This document shows, piece by piece, positions 1 through 8,747 of a stretch of DNA of 64,000 bases. Below the pieces are notes generated by a model that was not told the origin of the DNA, ran no database searches, and worked only from the letters and a program-made list of their open reading frames with translations. Position 1 is the stretch's first letter. The number at the start of each line of letters is the position of its first letter. The translations under genes and the position numbers were made by a program. The stretch is from Actinobacillus indolicus (GTDB lineage Bacteria > Pseudomonadota > Gammaproteobacteria > Enterobacterales > Pasteurellaceae), in contig NZ_CP038145.1 of the NCBI RefSeq assembly GCF_004519515.1, forward strand, positions 883,501 to 947,500, given 5' to 3'.

Positions 1-524
1 TCGATCTCACCTTGCCTAAAATGGACGGACTTGATGTGCTACAAAATTGGCGCAGAGCAAATCAGGATGTGCCAGTGCTGATTTTAACCGCAAGAGATAC
101 CCTTGATGAACGTATCACAGGGCTACAACGTGGAGCAGATGATTATCTCTGTAAACCTTTTGCTCTCGCAGAGGTTGTGGCACGCTTACAAGCATTAATC
201 CGTCGTCGTTATGGGCATACCAACCCCGTAATTGAACACAGTTTAGTGAGATTCGATCCAAACCAACGCAAAGTGTTCCTTAAAGATCAGGAAGTGACCT
301 TAACCACAAGGGAATATAATTTACTTGAGCTATTTATGCACAATAAAGATCGTGTCTTAACCCGTTCTTCTATTGAAGAAAAACTCTATACTTGGGACGA
401 TGAAGTTAATAGCAATGCATTAGAAGTCCATATCTACAATTTACGTCAAAAACTCGGAAAACAATTTATTCGCACTGTACACGGCGTAGGCTATACCTTA
501 GGGAAAAACGATGAAACTCATTAA
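1..524 (+). CDS. qseB: Response regulator QseB-like, OmpR family (5' end outside window)
   Basis: The gene runs in from before the window. The first visible codons (from base 3) read D-L-T-L-P-K-M-D-G; this Asp is the expected phosphoacceptor of the receiver domain. The conserved T of LILTARD and the K of DDYLCKPFAL follow. A winged-helix OmpR-type DNA-binding domain fills the rest (TLTTREYNLLE, then VEVHIYNLRQKLG-like and RTVHGVGYTL at the end). It is the transcriptional output of a two-component system. The sensor gene qseC starts 14 bases before its stop, so the two are co-transcribed and probably translationally coupled. The match to the QseB/PreB group rests on the receiver and C-terminal motifs together with the partner kinase. 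About 50 N-terminal residues are missing because of the window edge, not through damage. Confidence 0.9.
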   Translation, partial: DLTLPKMDGLDVLQNWRRANQDVPVLILTARDTLDERITGLQRGADDYLCKPFALAEVVARLQALIRRRYGHTNPVIEHSLVRFDPNQRKVFLKDQEVTLTTREYNLLELFMHNKDRVLTRSSIEEKLYTWDDEVNSNALEVHIYNLRQKLGKQFIRTVHGVGYTLGKNDETH

Positions 525-1881
525 AAATACCAGTTTACGTTTTCGTTTAATGTTGGTGATTTCCTGTAGTGCGGTGTTTATTTGGTTGATCTCAACGGCT
601 GTGGCATGGGTACAAGTCCGTAGCGAAGTCAATAAAGTATTTGATGCACAACAGATTTTATTTGCGCAACGCCTTGCCTCATCGGATTTACGCACCTTAC
701 TGATGGAACGAAAACCCCAACGTGCATTTAATGGCGAACATCATAAAAAAGGCTTTAAAAAAGCAAAATTTGATGATGATGCTTTGGCGTTTGCGATTTT
801 CACCTCTCAAGGAGAAATGGTGCTGAGTGATGGAAATAATGGTGAAAACTTTCCGTTTAAAAATACCCGCGGTTTTTCTAAATCCCCGTTAAATAATGAA
901 GATAATGATGAGTGGCGAATTTTTTGGTTGCCGATTGGTGATCGTTTCTTGGTTGCCGTTGGACAAGAGCTTGATTATCGTGACGATCTCACTCAAGGTA
1001 TGGTCTTTAGCCAAATGTGGATTTGGTTTGCAAGTCTTCCATTATTATTAGGCTTAATTGTTTGGGTGATTAAGCGAGAACTACAGACGTTACAACGCGT
1101 AGGCGAACAAGTTAAACAGCGAACACCAGAAGACAATAGTCCGCTTTCGACAGATGTCCCAAAAGAGATTTTGCCGTTAGTGACGAGCTTAAATCAGTTT
1201 TTTGATAAAACATCAACGATGTTATTAAGAGAGCGTCGATTTACTTCGGATGCAGCTCATGAGTTACGTAGTCCGTTAGCCGCATTAAAGATTCAAACGG
1301 AAATCGCACAATTAGCGGGTGATGACAGTGCTTTACGTGATAAGGCGTTAGGCAATTTAACCCAAGGCATTAACCGTGCAACTCAACTTATTGAGCAACT
1401 GCTTACGCTATCCCGTTTAGACAACTTAACGGAATTGGAAGGTGTGGAAGATATTCACTGGGATAGACTTATTCCATCGCTAGTGGGTGAGCTTTATTTC
1501 CAAGCACAAAAACGTGATATGGAGATTGAATTTGAACAGAAGGGAACACCTAAAATCCAACAAGGACAGCCTTTATTGCTTTCATTGATGTTAAGAAATT
1601 TGATTGATAACGCGATTAAATATTGTCAGCCAAATAGCGTAATTCGAGTAACGTTAGAACAACATCGAATTATTGTAGAAGATAATGGCGGTGGTGTGGA
1701 TGAGGCGGATTTGGCTAAATTAGGACAACGTTTTTATCGTCCAGCAGGTCAAAATGAAAAAGGAAGTGGGCTTGGTTTATCCATCGTTAGACGTATTGCA
1801 GAGCTTCACCATTATCAAATTCAGATTGAAAATGGCGCTATTGATGGTCAAAAAGGGTTAAAAGCCACCATTCTTCTTTAA
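511..1881 (+). CDS. qseC: Sensor histidine kinase QseC-like
   Basis: This is a 456-residue inner-membrane sensor kinase. A transmembrane helix lies near residues 12-34 and a second near 168-187, with a periplasmic sensor region between them. The H-box FTSDAAHELRSPLAALK places the autophosphorylated His at residue 250. The N-box (LRNLIDNAIKYC), G1 box (VEDNGGGVD) and G2 box (GSGLGLSIVRRI) show an intact HATPase domain. It should phosphorylate the regulator encoded just upstream, whose stop codon it overlaps by 14 bases. In enterobacteria QseC has been linked to sensing of catecholamines and autoinducer-3; whether this protein senses the same signals cannot be read from the sequence. Length and domain order are normal for the family. 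Confidence 0.9.
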   Translation: MKLIKNTSLRFRLMLVISCSAVFIWLISTAVAWVQVRSEVNKVFDAQQILFAQRLASSDLRTLLMERKPQRAFNGEHHKKGFKKAKFDDDALAFAIFTSQGEMVLSDGNNGENFPFKNTRGFSKSPLNNEDNDEWRIFWLPIGDRFLVAVGQELDYRDDLTQGMVFSQMWIWFASLPLLLGLIVWVIKRELQTLQRVGEQVKQRTPEDNSPLSTDVPKEILPLVTSLNQFFDKTSTMLLRERRFTSDAAHELRSPLAALKIQTEIAQLAGDDSALRDKALGNLTQGINRATQLIEQLLTLSRLDNLTELEGVEDIHWDRLIPSLVGELYFQAQKRDMEIEFEQKGTPKIQQGQPLLLSLMLRNLIDNAIKYCQPNSVIRVTLEQHRIIVEDNGGGVDEADLAKLGQRFYRPAGQNEKGSGLGLSIVRRIAELHHYQIQIENGAIDGQKGLKATILL

Positions 1882-1886
1882 GCTTC

Positions 1887-1944
1887 ACAAGCGGTGCGAT
1901 TCTCTCTATTTTTTACAAAATATGAGCAGGATCGTACCGCTTGT
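1887..1944. repeat. Inverted pair of DNA uptake signals, 58 bp, likely bidirectional terminator
   Basis: ACAAGCGGT at 1887-1895 faces ACCGCTTGT at 1936-1944. The dyad extends to GCGAT / ATCGT with one mismatch, and TTTACAAA, a variant of TTTGCAAA, sits exactly at the centre. It lies between the convergent genes qseC and rph, where it can fold as a hairpin and serve as terminator for both. The uptake-signal identity follows from the known Apl-type core; the terminator role is inferred. Confidence 0.75.
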
Positions 1945-1955
1945 ATAATGACCAC

Positions 1956-2672
1956 TTAGTTGTTTAATGCCTGACGCTGTGCTTCAAACAACTGCTCAAT
2001 CCCTTTCTGTGCTAAATCAAGGAGTTGCAATAATTCCATATGACTAAACGGTTCGCCTTCGGCTGTGCCTTGTACTTCAACTAAACGACCGTCTTCAACC
2101 ATCACCACATTCATATCGGTTTCAGCGTTAGAGTCTTCTACATATTCTAAATCGCAGACTGCTTGTCCATCGACAATACCAACCGAAATTGCCGCCACTA
2201 AGCCTTTCATCGGATTTTCTTTTAATAAGCCATCGGCGATCAATTTGTTAATCGCATCGTGTAACGCAACGCAAGCCCCCGTGATAGACGCTGTGCGTGT
2301 ACCGCCGTCGGCTTGTATCACATCACAATCTACCGTAATCGTACGCTCACCTAAGGCTTTCAAATCAACGACAGCACGCAAAGAGCGAGCGATTAAACGC
2401 TGAATTTCCATTGTACGACCGCCTTGTTTGCCTTTCGCCGCTTCACGTTGGGTACGGCTATGGGTTGCTCTTGGTAACATACCATATTCGGCAGTCACCC
2501 AGCCTTGTTGTTGCCCTTTGAGAAAACGTGGTACAGTTTCTTCGACAGTGGCATTACACAGCACTTTGGTTTCACCAAATTCCACCAACACAGACCCTTC
2601 GGCATAGCGAGTATAGTTACGAGTGATTTTTACAGGACGAGTTTGATCAACAGGACGATTATTTGGACGCAT
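1956..2672 (-). CDS. rph: Ribonuclease PH
   Basis: This 238-residue protein has the standard RNase PH length and the family N-terminus (MRPNNRPVDQTRPV). Typical motifs follow, such as GSVLVEFGETKVLCNATVEE, TVDCDVIQADGGTRTASITG and the C-terminal EVQGTAEGEPFSHMEL. It is a phosphate-dependent 3'-to-5' exoribonuclease that trims the 3' ends of tRNA precursors and takes part in RNA degradation. It forms ring-shaped hexamers in the cytoplasm. It is divergent from yicC, an arrangement also known in Escherichia coli, with about 90 bases between the starts that must hold both promoters. Unlike the frameshifted rph of E. coli K-12, this copy looks intact. Confidence 0.96.
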   Translation of the reverse strand: MRPNNRPVDQTRPVKITRNYTRYAEGSVLVEFGETKVLCNATVEETVPRFLKGQQQGWVTAEYGMLPRATHSRTQREAAKGKQGGRTMEIQRLIARSLRAVVDLKALGERTITVDCDVIQADGGTRTASITGACVALHDAINKLIADGLLKENPMKGLVAAISVGIVDGQAVCDLEYVEDSNAETDMNVVMVEDGRLVEVQGTAEGEPFSHMELLQLLDLAQKGIEQLFEAQRQALNN

Positions 2673-2762
2673 ATTTATTCCTTTTCTCTAAAAAATTTCC
2701 CCTATTCTAGCAGAATACCAAGTACAATATGCCAAATTTTGTAACAAAGAGAAAAGAGTACA

Positions 2763-3626
2763 ATGATTTACAGTATGACCGCTTTCGCCCACCTTGAGCT
2801 TAAGAAAGAGTGGGGTAACGCCGTATGGGAAATCCGTTCGGTTAATCAACGTTTTTTAGAAACTTATTTCCGTCTGCCTGAAGCCTTTCGCAATTTGGAA
2901 ATGACCTTGCGTGAACGTCTGCGTACGACACTAACCCGTGGTAAAGTAGAGTGTAGTTTACGCATTGAATTAAATGCTAATCAAAACAATGGCTTAACTT
3001 TAAATCAAGAGTATGCCAAACAGGTGATAAGTTCATTACAATGGCTAAAAGAAACGGCTCAAGAAGGCGAAATTAACTTGGTGGATATTCTGCGTTTCCC
3101 TGGGGTTGTTGATAACCAAAATCAAGATCTCGACCAAATCAGCCAAGATTTATTAGACGGTTTTGAGCAGATCCTTGCAGAATTTATCGCAATGCGTGGA
3201 CGTGAAGGGGCGAATTTACAAGCCTTAATTCAACAGCGTTTAGACGCTATTGCCACAGAAGCGACAAAAGTACAGGCTCAAATGCCGAGCGTTTTACAGT
3301 GGCAAAAAGACCGCTTGCAACAGCGTTTTGATGAACTGAACTTGCAACTTGATCCACTACGTTTAGAGCAAGAAATGGTACTACTCGCTCAAAAAGTCGA
3401 TGTGGCGGAAGAGTTAGATCGCTTACAGCTACACGTCAAAGAAACCACATCTATTTTGAAAAAAGGCGGTGCGGTTGGGCGTAAATTAGACTTTATGATG
3501 CAAGAGCTAAATCGAGAAGCGAATACGCTCGCCTCAAAATCTATTAATGCTGATGTCACTAATTCTGCCGTTGAGCTGAAAGTGTTGATTGAACAGATGC
3601 GTGAGCAAATTCAGAATTTGGAGTAG
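2763..3626 (+). CDS. yicC: YicC family endoribonuclease
   Basis: A 287-residue YicC-like protein. It begins with the family hallmark MIYSMTAFA and the WEIRSVNQRFLE segment. The C-terminal DUF1732 part contains GRKLDFMMQELNREANTLASK and ends in an EQMREQIQNLE segment. Members of this family are cytoplasmic oligomeric endoribonucleases implicated in RNA turnover and stationary-phase fitness. It is read away from rph and is followed after three bases by murB, so yicC, murB and birA probably form one operon. The start is the ATG that gives the conserved N-terminus, with AAAGAG upstream as ribosome site. Nothing is missing compared with the usual length. Confidence 0.92.
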   Translation: MIYSMTAFAHLELKKEWGNAVWEIRSVNQRFLETYFRLPEAFRNLEMTLRERLRTTLTRGKVECSLRIELNANQNNGLTLNQEYAKQVISSLQWLKETAQEGEINLVDILRFPGVVDNQNQDLDQISQDLLDGFEQILAEFIAMRGREGANLQALIQQRLDAIATEATKVQAQMPSVLQWQKDRLQQRFDELNLQLDPLRLEQEMVLLAQKVDVAEELDRLQLHVKETTSILKKGGAVGRKLDFMMQELNREANTLASKSINADVTNSAVELKVLIEQMREQIQNLE

Positions 3627-3629
3627 TCA

Positions 3630-4658
3630 ATGAGTCAGACCTTAACCCCATTTCATACCTTTCATTTGCCTGCAAAAGCGTCGGTCATTATTGAGTTCAA
3701 CAATATTGAACAACTATTAACCGAATGGCAAAAAGCCGATCAAGCACAGCAACCTATTTTGTTGCTAGGGCAAGGCTCTAATGTGCTGTTTTTAGACGAT
3801 TTTGACGGTACAGTATTAGTCAATAAGCTCAAAGGGATCGAACATCGTCAAGACGATCATTTTCATTATTTACAGGTGGCTGGCGGTGAAAATTGGCACG
3901 AACTCGTACAATGGACGTTGCAACAAGGGATTGGCGGGCTTGAAAATCTGGCGTTAATTCCTGGTGTTGCTGGCTCTGCACCGATTCAAAATATCGGGGC
4001 TTACGGGGTGGAATTTGAACGTGTTTGCGATTATGTCGATGTACTAAATCTTAAAACGGGTGAGCTGTTCCGTTTAACGAAAAATGAATGTGAGTTTGGC
4101 TATCGCGAAAGTGTATTCAAACATCAATATCGTGAGCATTATGCAATTGTGTCTGTCGGTTTGAAATTAGCTAAGGCGTGGCAACCTGTTTTAAATTATG
4201 GTTCTCTGGCTCAATTTGATCCAAATACAGTGACACCACAGCAAGTGTTTGATGAAGTTTGTGCCGTACGCAGTGCGAAATTGCCGAATCCTGATGAGTT
4301 TGGTAACGCAGGCAGTTTTTTTAAAAACCCCGTAGTGGAATTTGCAAAATTTCAACAGATTCAGACCGCTTACCCGACTATTCCACACTATCCACAAGCG
4401 GACGGTTCGGTCAAATTACCTGCGGGCTGGTTGATTGACCAAGCAAATTTAAAAGGTTTCCAAATTGGTGGCGCGGCAGTCCATACCCAACAAGCGTTGG
4501 TGTTAATTAATAAAGTGAATGCCATTGGAGCGGATGTTGTGGCTCTTGCCAAAGAAGTCCGCCGTCAAGTCCGTGAGAAATTTGGCGTTGAATTGCACCC
4601 TGAAGTGCGTTTTATGGGGCGACACGGTGAAGTAGATAGTGAACTGGTGACAAGGTAA
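3630..4658 (+). CDS. murB: UDP-N-acetylenolpyruvoylglucosamine reductase
   Basis: This 342-residue enzyme catalyses the second committed step of peptidoglycan precursor synthesis. It reduces UDP-GlcNAc-enolpyruvate to UDP-MurNAc with NADPH and bound FAD. FAD-binding features visible are LLGQGSNVLF near residue 48 and the GLENLALIPGVAGSAPIQNIGAYG stretch near residues 106-129. The catalytic serine region GNAGSFFKNP is present, as is the C-terminal HPEVRFMG with its catalytic Glu. The insertions fit type I MurB, as in E. coli. It starts three bases after yicC and is followed almost directly by birA, an order (murB-birA) also found in enterobacteria. Confidence 0.96.
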   Translation: MSQTLTPFHTFHLPAKASVIIEFNNIEQLLTEWQKADQAQQPILLLGQGSNVLFLDDFDGTVLVNKLKGIEHRQDDHFHYLQVAGGENWHELVQWTLQQGIGGLENLALIPGVAGSAPIQNIGAYGVEFERVCDYVDVLNLKTGELFRLTKNECEFGYRESVFKHQYREHYAIVSVGLKLAKAWQPVLNYGSLAQFDPNTVTPQQVFDEVCAVRSAKLPNPDEFGNAGSFFKNPVVEFAKFQQIQTAYPTIPHYPQADGSVKLPAGWLIDQANLKGFQIGGAAVHTQQALVLINKVNAIGADVVALAKEVRRQVREKFGVELHPEVRFMGRHGEVDSELVTR

Positions 4659-4664
4659 TTGGCA

Positions 4665-5426
4665 ATGGGACTTGATCAACATTTAATTACATCGGCATTA
4701 ACGCAAGGGCAAGCTCTTGTATTTAAAGAGATTGATTCCACCAACGAATATCTGCTGACGCACTATAAAACCTTGCCGTCAGGTTCGCTTTGTGTGGCGG
4801 AATCCCAAACAGCAGGACGGGGCAGACGTGGACGGCAATGGTATTCCCCAGAAAGCCAAAACGTTTATTTCTCAATGTTGTGGCATTATCCTTCATTGGA
4901 CATTCCACAGCTTTCGTCATTAAGTTTAGTGGTTTCAGTGTTAATTGCCGAGACCTTCCAAGCACTGAATGTACCACATATTCAAATTAAATGGCCCAAT
5001 GATATTTACTATCAAGGTAAAAAAATGGGAGGCATTTTAATTGAAAGTCGTGTCGATAAAACGGGAATTTACCTTGTGATTGGCATCGGCTTGAATTTAG
5101 GAATGAACACTGTTGATAAAAATGTGGTCACGCAAGCTTGGAGCGACCTGTCGGAACATCAGATAAACCGTTCTCAACTGGTTGCTGAACTGGCAAAACG
5201 CTTACAAAATGCCTTAGCGACTTACCCACAAACCACCTTTGAACCCTATGTGGAACGTTGGCAACAGTTTGATATTTTCCGTCATCAAGCGGTCAGATTA
5301 ATCACTGAAAATGAAGAAATTCACGGCATTTCCCTTGGGATTAATGAAGAAGGGGAATTGATTTTGCAACAAGGGGAAATTATTCGTAGTTTTGCGATAG
5401 GTGAAATTTCATTGAGGGCGAAATAA
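4665..5426 (+). CDS. birA: Biotin--[acetyl-CoA-carboxylase] ligase, short form without repressor domain
   Basis: The protein attaches biotin to the biotin carboxyl carrier protein through biotinyl-5'-AMP. The catalytic core is complete: the IDSTNEYL substrate motif, the biotin-binding loop segment TAGRGRRGRQW, the KWPNDIYYQGKKMGGILIES segment, and a small C-terminal SH3-like domain ending in FAIGEISLRA. The core starts within the first 20 residues, so the roughly 60-residue helix-turn-helix domain that makes E. coli BirA the biotin operon repressor is absent. This copy should therefore be ligase only. I chose the ATG at 4665, with AAGG nine bases upstream. A TTG two codons earlier abuts the murB stop and is a possible alternative. 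Confidence 0.93.
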   Translation: MGLDQHLITSALTQGQALVFKEIDSTNEYLLTHYKTLPSGSLCVAESQTAGRGRRGRQWYSPESQNVYFSMLWHYPSLDIPQLSSLSLVVSVLIAETFQALNVPHIQIKWPNDIYYQGKKMGGILIESRVDKTGIYLVIGIGLNLGMNTVDKNVVTQAWSDLSEHQINRSQLVAELAKRLQNALATYPQTTFEPYVERWQQFDIFRHQAVRLITENEEIHGISLGINEEGELILQQGEIIRSFAIGEISLRAK

Positions 5427-5482
5427 CGATATAGAACCTTTCCTATACAGCATTATGTTACTGATACTCCATATCGGAAAAC

Positions 5483-5510
5483 AAAGCCTACCACTTTCGT
5501 AGTAGGCTTT
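5483..5510. terminator. Bidirectional terminator between birA and ilvC
   Basis: A near-perfect hairpin, AAAGCCTAC(T) / GTAGGCTTT, with flanking A and T runs lies between two convergent genes and can stop transcription from both sides. Confidence 0.8.
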
Positions 5511-5524
5511 TCTATCACTAAAAA

Positions 5525-7006
5525 TTAGTCACCAACAGAGATGCGTTTCATATCTGTCATATAACCACGCAATTCTTGACCGATTAACTCAACTGGATGG
5601 TTGCGGATTGCATCGTTAATATCACGCAAATATACATTGTCGATTTCAACGGTTGGTGTTGGTTCGCCTAAATCACCTTTTTGTAACATCGGGATTAATT
5701 TCTCTGCAAGAATTGGCGTTGCAACGTGTGAGAATAAGTAGTTACCGTATTCCGCAGTGTCTGAAATAACTACGTTCATTTCGTATAAACGTTTACGCGC
5801 GATAGTGTTTGCGATTAACGGAAGTTCGTGTAATGACTCATAGTATGCAGATTCTTCGTAGATACCGCTTGCAACCATTGCATCGAATGCCATTTCAACA
5901 CCCGCTTTCACCATTGCCACCATCACGACACCGTTATCAAAGTATTCTTGTTCAGAAATTTTGATACCCTCTGCTTTTGGTGAATTTTCGAAAGCTGTTT
6001 TGCCAGTTTCTTCACGCCATTTTAATAAGTTTGCATCGCCGTTTGCCCAGTCTGCCATCATTGTTGATGAGAATTCACCGCTGATGATGTCGTCCATATG
6101 TTTTAAGTAAAGGTCGTTTAATTGGACTTTAATTTCTTCCGCTAATTCAAAGGCACGGATTTTCGCTGAGTTAGAAAGACGATCCATCATTAACGTGATA
6201 CCGCCTTGTTTTAACGCTTCGGTAATGGTTTCCCAACCGTATTGAATTAATTTGCTTGCGTATGCCGGATCTTTACCGTCCGCCACTAATTTGTCGTAGC
6301 ACACGATAGAACCTGCTTGTAACATACCGCAAAGGATCGTTTGCTCACCCATTAAGTCAGATTTTACTTCTGCCACGAATGAAGACTCTAACACGCCTGC
6401 ACGATCGCCGCCTGTTGCAGATGCCCACGCTTTCGCAATTGCCATACCTTCGCCTTTCGGGTCATTTTCAGGGTGAACGGCGATTAATGTCGGCACACCG
6501 AAACCACGTTTATATTCTTCACGCACTTCTGTACCCGGGCATTTTGGTGCGGTCATCACAACGGTGATGTCTTTACGAATTTGCTCGCCTTCTTCAACGA
6601 TGTTGAAACCGTGTGAATAACCGAATGCTGCGCCTTGTTTCATTAACGGCATCACATCTGCCACCACTTTAGAGTGTTGTTTATCTGGGGTTAAGTTAAT
6701 CACTAAATCTGCAGTTGGGATTAACTCTTGGTATGTGCCAACTTTAAAACCATTTTCAGATGCACGAGTGAATGATGCACGTTTTTCTGCGATTGCTTCT
6801 GCACGCAATGCGTAAGCAATATCTAAACCAGAATCACGCATATTTAAACCTTGGTTTAAACCTTGCGCACCACAACCTACGATCACGATTTTTTTGCCTT
6901 TTAAGAAGTTGCAACCGTCAGCAAATTCGCTGCGATCCATAAAACGACAACGACCTAATTGGTCAAGTTTTTCACGTAAGTTTAAGGTATTGAAATAGTT
7001 AGCCAT
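5525..7006 (-). CDS. ilvC: Ketol-acid reductoisomerase, class II (long form)
   Basis: The 493-residue enzyme converts acetolactate or acetohydroxybutyrate to the dihydroxy acid, the second common step of valine and isoleucine synthesis, using NADPH and Mg2+. The Rossmann nucleotide-binding motif VGCGAQGLNQG is near residues 43-53. The protein has the duplicated C-terminal knotted domain that gives class II its length of about 490 residues (class I is about 330). It is a single-gene unit: no ilvY regulator or other ilv genes lie beside it. Its start is preceded by GGATTCC. The 270-base upstream region is shared with ppa and holds an inverted uptake-signal pair. Confidence 0.97.
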   Translation of the reverse strand: MANYFNTLNLREKLDQLGRCRFMDRSEFADGCNFLKGKKIVIVGCGAQGLNQGLNMRDSGLDIAYALRAEAIAEKRASFTRASENGFKVGTYQELIPTADLVINLTPDKQHSKVVADVMPLMKQGAAFGYSHGFNIVEEGEQIRKDITVVMTAPKCPGTEVREEYKRGFGVPTLIAVHPENDPKGEGMAIAKAWASATGGDRAGVLESSFVAEVKSDLMGEQTILCGMLQAGSIVCYDKLVADGKDPAYASKLIQYGWETITEALKQGGITLMMDRLSNSAKIRAFELAEEIKVQLNDLYLKHMDDIISGEFSSTMMADWANGDANLLKWREETGKTAFENSPKAEGIKISEQEYFDNGVVMVAMVKAGVEMAFDAMVASGIYEESAYYESLHELPLIANTIARKRLYEMNVVISDTAEYGNYLFSHVATPILAEKLIPMLQKGDLGEPTPTVEIDNVYLRDINDAIRNHPVELIGQELRGYMTDMKRISVGD

Positions 7007-7147
7007 ATTGGAATCCTTTGTTTGTGTTAATTGAGGTGTATTGATGTTGTGTTTACATACTGTTTGTTTTTATGGTGTCGATTATACCTATTTTTATTGT
7101 TGCGTAAATTGATATTATTAGGATTTGTTATTGCAATAAATGAAATT

Positions 7148-7205
7148 ACAAGCGGTCAGATACCCATTATTTTTTGCAAATTTTTGTGAGAATCTCACCG
7201 CTTGC
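7148..7205. repeat. Inverted pair of DNA uptake signals, 58 bp
   Basis: ACAAGCGGT at 7148-7156 faces ACCGCTTGC at 7197-7205, one base off the core. TTTGCAAA at 7173-7180 is exactly at the centre. It lies between the divergent genes ilvC and ppa, a place where no terminator is needed, so uptake rather than termination may be its role. Confidence 0.75.
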
Positions 7206-7276
7206 TTTGCTGATTGGCAATGAATCCGTTATAATCTCGCCAATTTTTCACCCTTATTTAATAGAAGGAAACCAAA

Positions 7277-7804
7277 ATGGGCTTAGAAAACGTACCTGCT
7301 GGTAAAGAGTTACCAGATGATATTTATGTTGTAATTGAAATTCCTGCAAATTCAGATCCAATCAAATATGAAGTGGATAAAGAAAGCGGTGCAATTTTCG
7401 TGGATCGTTTTATGGCAACAGCAATGTTCTATCCTGCGAACTACGGTTATGTAAACCATACTCTTTCTTCTGATGGCGACCCTGTGGACGTATTAGTTCC
7501 AACACCATACCCACTTCAACCGGGTTCAGTGATTCGTTGCCGTCCAGTTGGTGTGTTAAAAATGACTGACGAAGCAGGTGGCGATGCGAAAGTAGTTGCA
7601 GTTCCGCACACTAAATTAAGCAAAGAGTACGATCACATTAAAGATGTGGGTGATTTACCTGCATTATTAAAAGCACAAATCCAACACTTCTTCGAAAGCT
7701 ACAAAGCATTAGAAGCTGGCAAATGGGTGAAAGTTGAAGGCTGGGGCGATGTGAATGAAGCTCGCCAAGAAATCTTAGACTCTTACGAGCGTGCGAAAAA
7801 ATAA
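7277..7804 (+). CDS. ppa: Inorganic pyrophosphatase, family I
   Basis: This 175-residue cytoplasmic enzyme hydrolyses pyrophosphate to two phosphates and so drives nucleic-acid, protein and polymer synthesis. The signature DGDPVDVLV, with the metal-binding aspartates, is present near residues 65-73. The conserved FYPANYGYV, VVAVPHTKLSKEYDHIKD and KWVKVEGW segments are also present. Length equals that of the E. coli enzyme. The start follows a clear AGAAGGAAA ribosome site. It is followed by a palindrome and then the lipoprotein peptidase gene on the same strand. Confidence 0.97.
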   Translation: MGLENVPAGKELPDDIYVVIEIPANSDPIKYEVDKESGAIFVDRFMATAMFYPANYGYVNHTLSSDGDPVDVLVPTPYPLQPGSVIRCRPVGVLKMTDEAGGDAKVVAVPHTKLSKEYDHIKDVGDLPALLKAQIQHFFESYKALEAGKWVKVEGWGDVNEARQEILDSYERAKK

Positions 7805-7826
7805 TTAAAAACCTTTTGTTTAATGT

Positions 7827-7852
7827 AATGCCAAAGTAGATACTTTGGCATT
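7827..7852 (+). terminator. Perfect dyad after ppa, probable terminator or attenuator
   Basis: AATGCCAAAGTA pairs perfectly with TACTTTGGCATT across two central bases. The T run after it is weak (TTCTTAT), and the next gene's ribosome site follows at once, so it may only partly stop ppa transcripts. Confidence 0.6.
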
Positions 7853-7865
7853 CTTATAAGGAAAA

Positions 7866-8627
7866 ATGATGAAACTTCTAAAGCGAACAACAACATTTGC
7901 AATTTTTGTTGCATTTCTAACCGCTTGTGTAACGACTTCTGAAATTAATCAGGAAGCGGCTAACAGCTATACGCAGGTAAAGCAAGAAGCGAGAGCGAAA
8001 AATGCGATTGATACCACCTCTGTAACTGCAAAACGTGTACACACAGTATTTAATAAAATGAAGCCTTATGCGGAAAAAGCGAATAAAACAGGTGTACCAT
8101 TCCAATGGGAAATCACAGTGTTGAAATCAGATGAGCTCAATGCATGGGCGATGCCTGGTGGTAAAATGGCGTTTTATACTGGGTTAGTGGATAAACTTAA
8201 ATTAACGAATGATGAAATTGCGGTTGTAATGGGACATGAGATGGCACATGCATTACAAGAGCATGGGAAATCAGATAGAACAGTAAGCACTATCACTGGG
8301 CTCGTAGGCGTATTGGCAGATGTTGCTGTAACAGCGGCTACTGGCGTGAGTACCGAAGGGCTATTAAGTGCAGGCGTTGATTTAATTGCAACAAAACCAT
8401 TCTCTCGTAGCCAAGAAACAGAAGCTGATGAAGTCGGTTTGATGTTAATGGCAGAAGCCGGCTATAACCCTGAAGCTGCGCCGAATGTATGGGTAAAAAT
8501 GAGCAAAGCGAATGGTAGCTCAGGTCTATCTATTTTCTCTACCCACCCATCTAACGAAGATCGCCAAGAGAATCTTGCTCGTCTAGTGCCAAAAGCAAAA
8601 GAAATCTATAACGCAAGTAAAAAATAA
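7866..8627 (+). CDS. M48 family metallopeptidase, outer-membrane lipoprotein type
   Basis: A 253-residue zinc protease of the YcaL/LoiP group. The N-terminus is a lipoprotein signal: MKLLKR, a hydrophobic stretch, then lipobox LTAC with the Cys near residue 21. The zinc site HExxH is in VMGHEMAHALQEHG, and the third ligand is the Glu of SRSQETEADEVG. The C-terminus carries the family FSTHPSNEDRQENLARL. Such proteases sit in the envelope and help clear damaged or misassembled outer-membrane proteins. Two adjacent ATG codons are possible starts (7866 or 7869), with AAGGAAA upstream. The orthologue cannot be named with certainty, so no symbol is given. Confidence 0.88.
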   Translation: MMKLLKRTTTFAIFVAFLTACVTTSEINQEAANSYTQVKQEARAKNAIDTTSVTAKRVHTVFNKMKPYAEKANKTGVPFQWEITVLKSDELNAWAMPGGKMAFYTGLVDKLKLTNDEIAVVMGHEMAHALQEHGKSDRTVSTITGLVGVLADVAVTAATGVSTEGLLSAGVDLIATKPFSRSQETEADEVGLMLMAEAGYNPEAAPNVWVKMSKANGSSGLSIFSTHPSNEDRQENLARLVPKAKEIYNASKK

Positions 8628-8636
8628 TACATATGG

Positions 8637-8665
8637 AATAGGCAGGCTATCCTGCCTATTTTTTT
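8637..8665 (+). terminator. Terminator after the M48 peptidase gene
   Basis: AATAGGCAGG pairs with CCTGCCTATT around a CTAT loop and is followed by a run of seven T. A textbook intrinsic terminator. Confidence 0.88.
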
Positions 8666-8747
8666 AGCTAAAATTGACCAAACGCACTGCGAATTTTTTC
8701 AAAATCAGTATAATCAATGCATTGTTCCACTCTACTCTATTTTGATT

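Noticed and set aside
8641..8747. Uptake signal or regulatory site before the SLC13-type gene
   Set aside because: AAACGCACTGCG at about 8679 is not a match to the ACAAGCGGT core, and nothing else stands out apart from the terminator.
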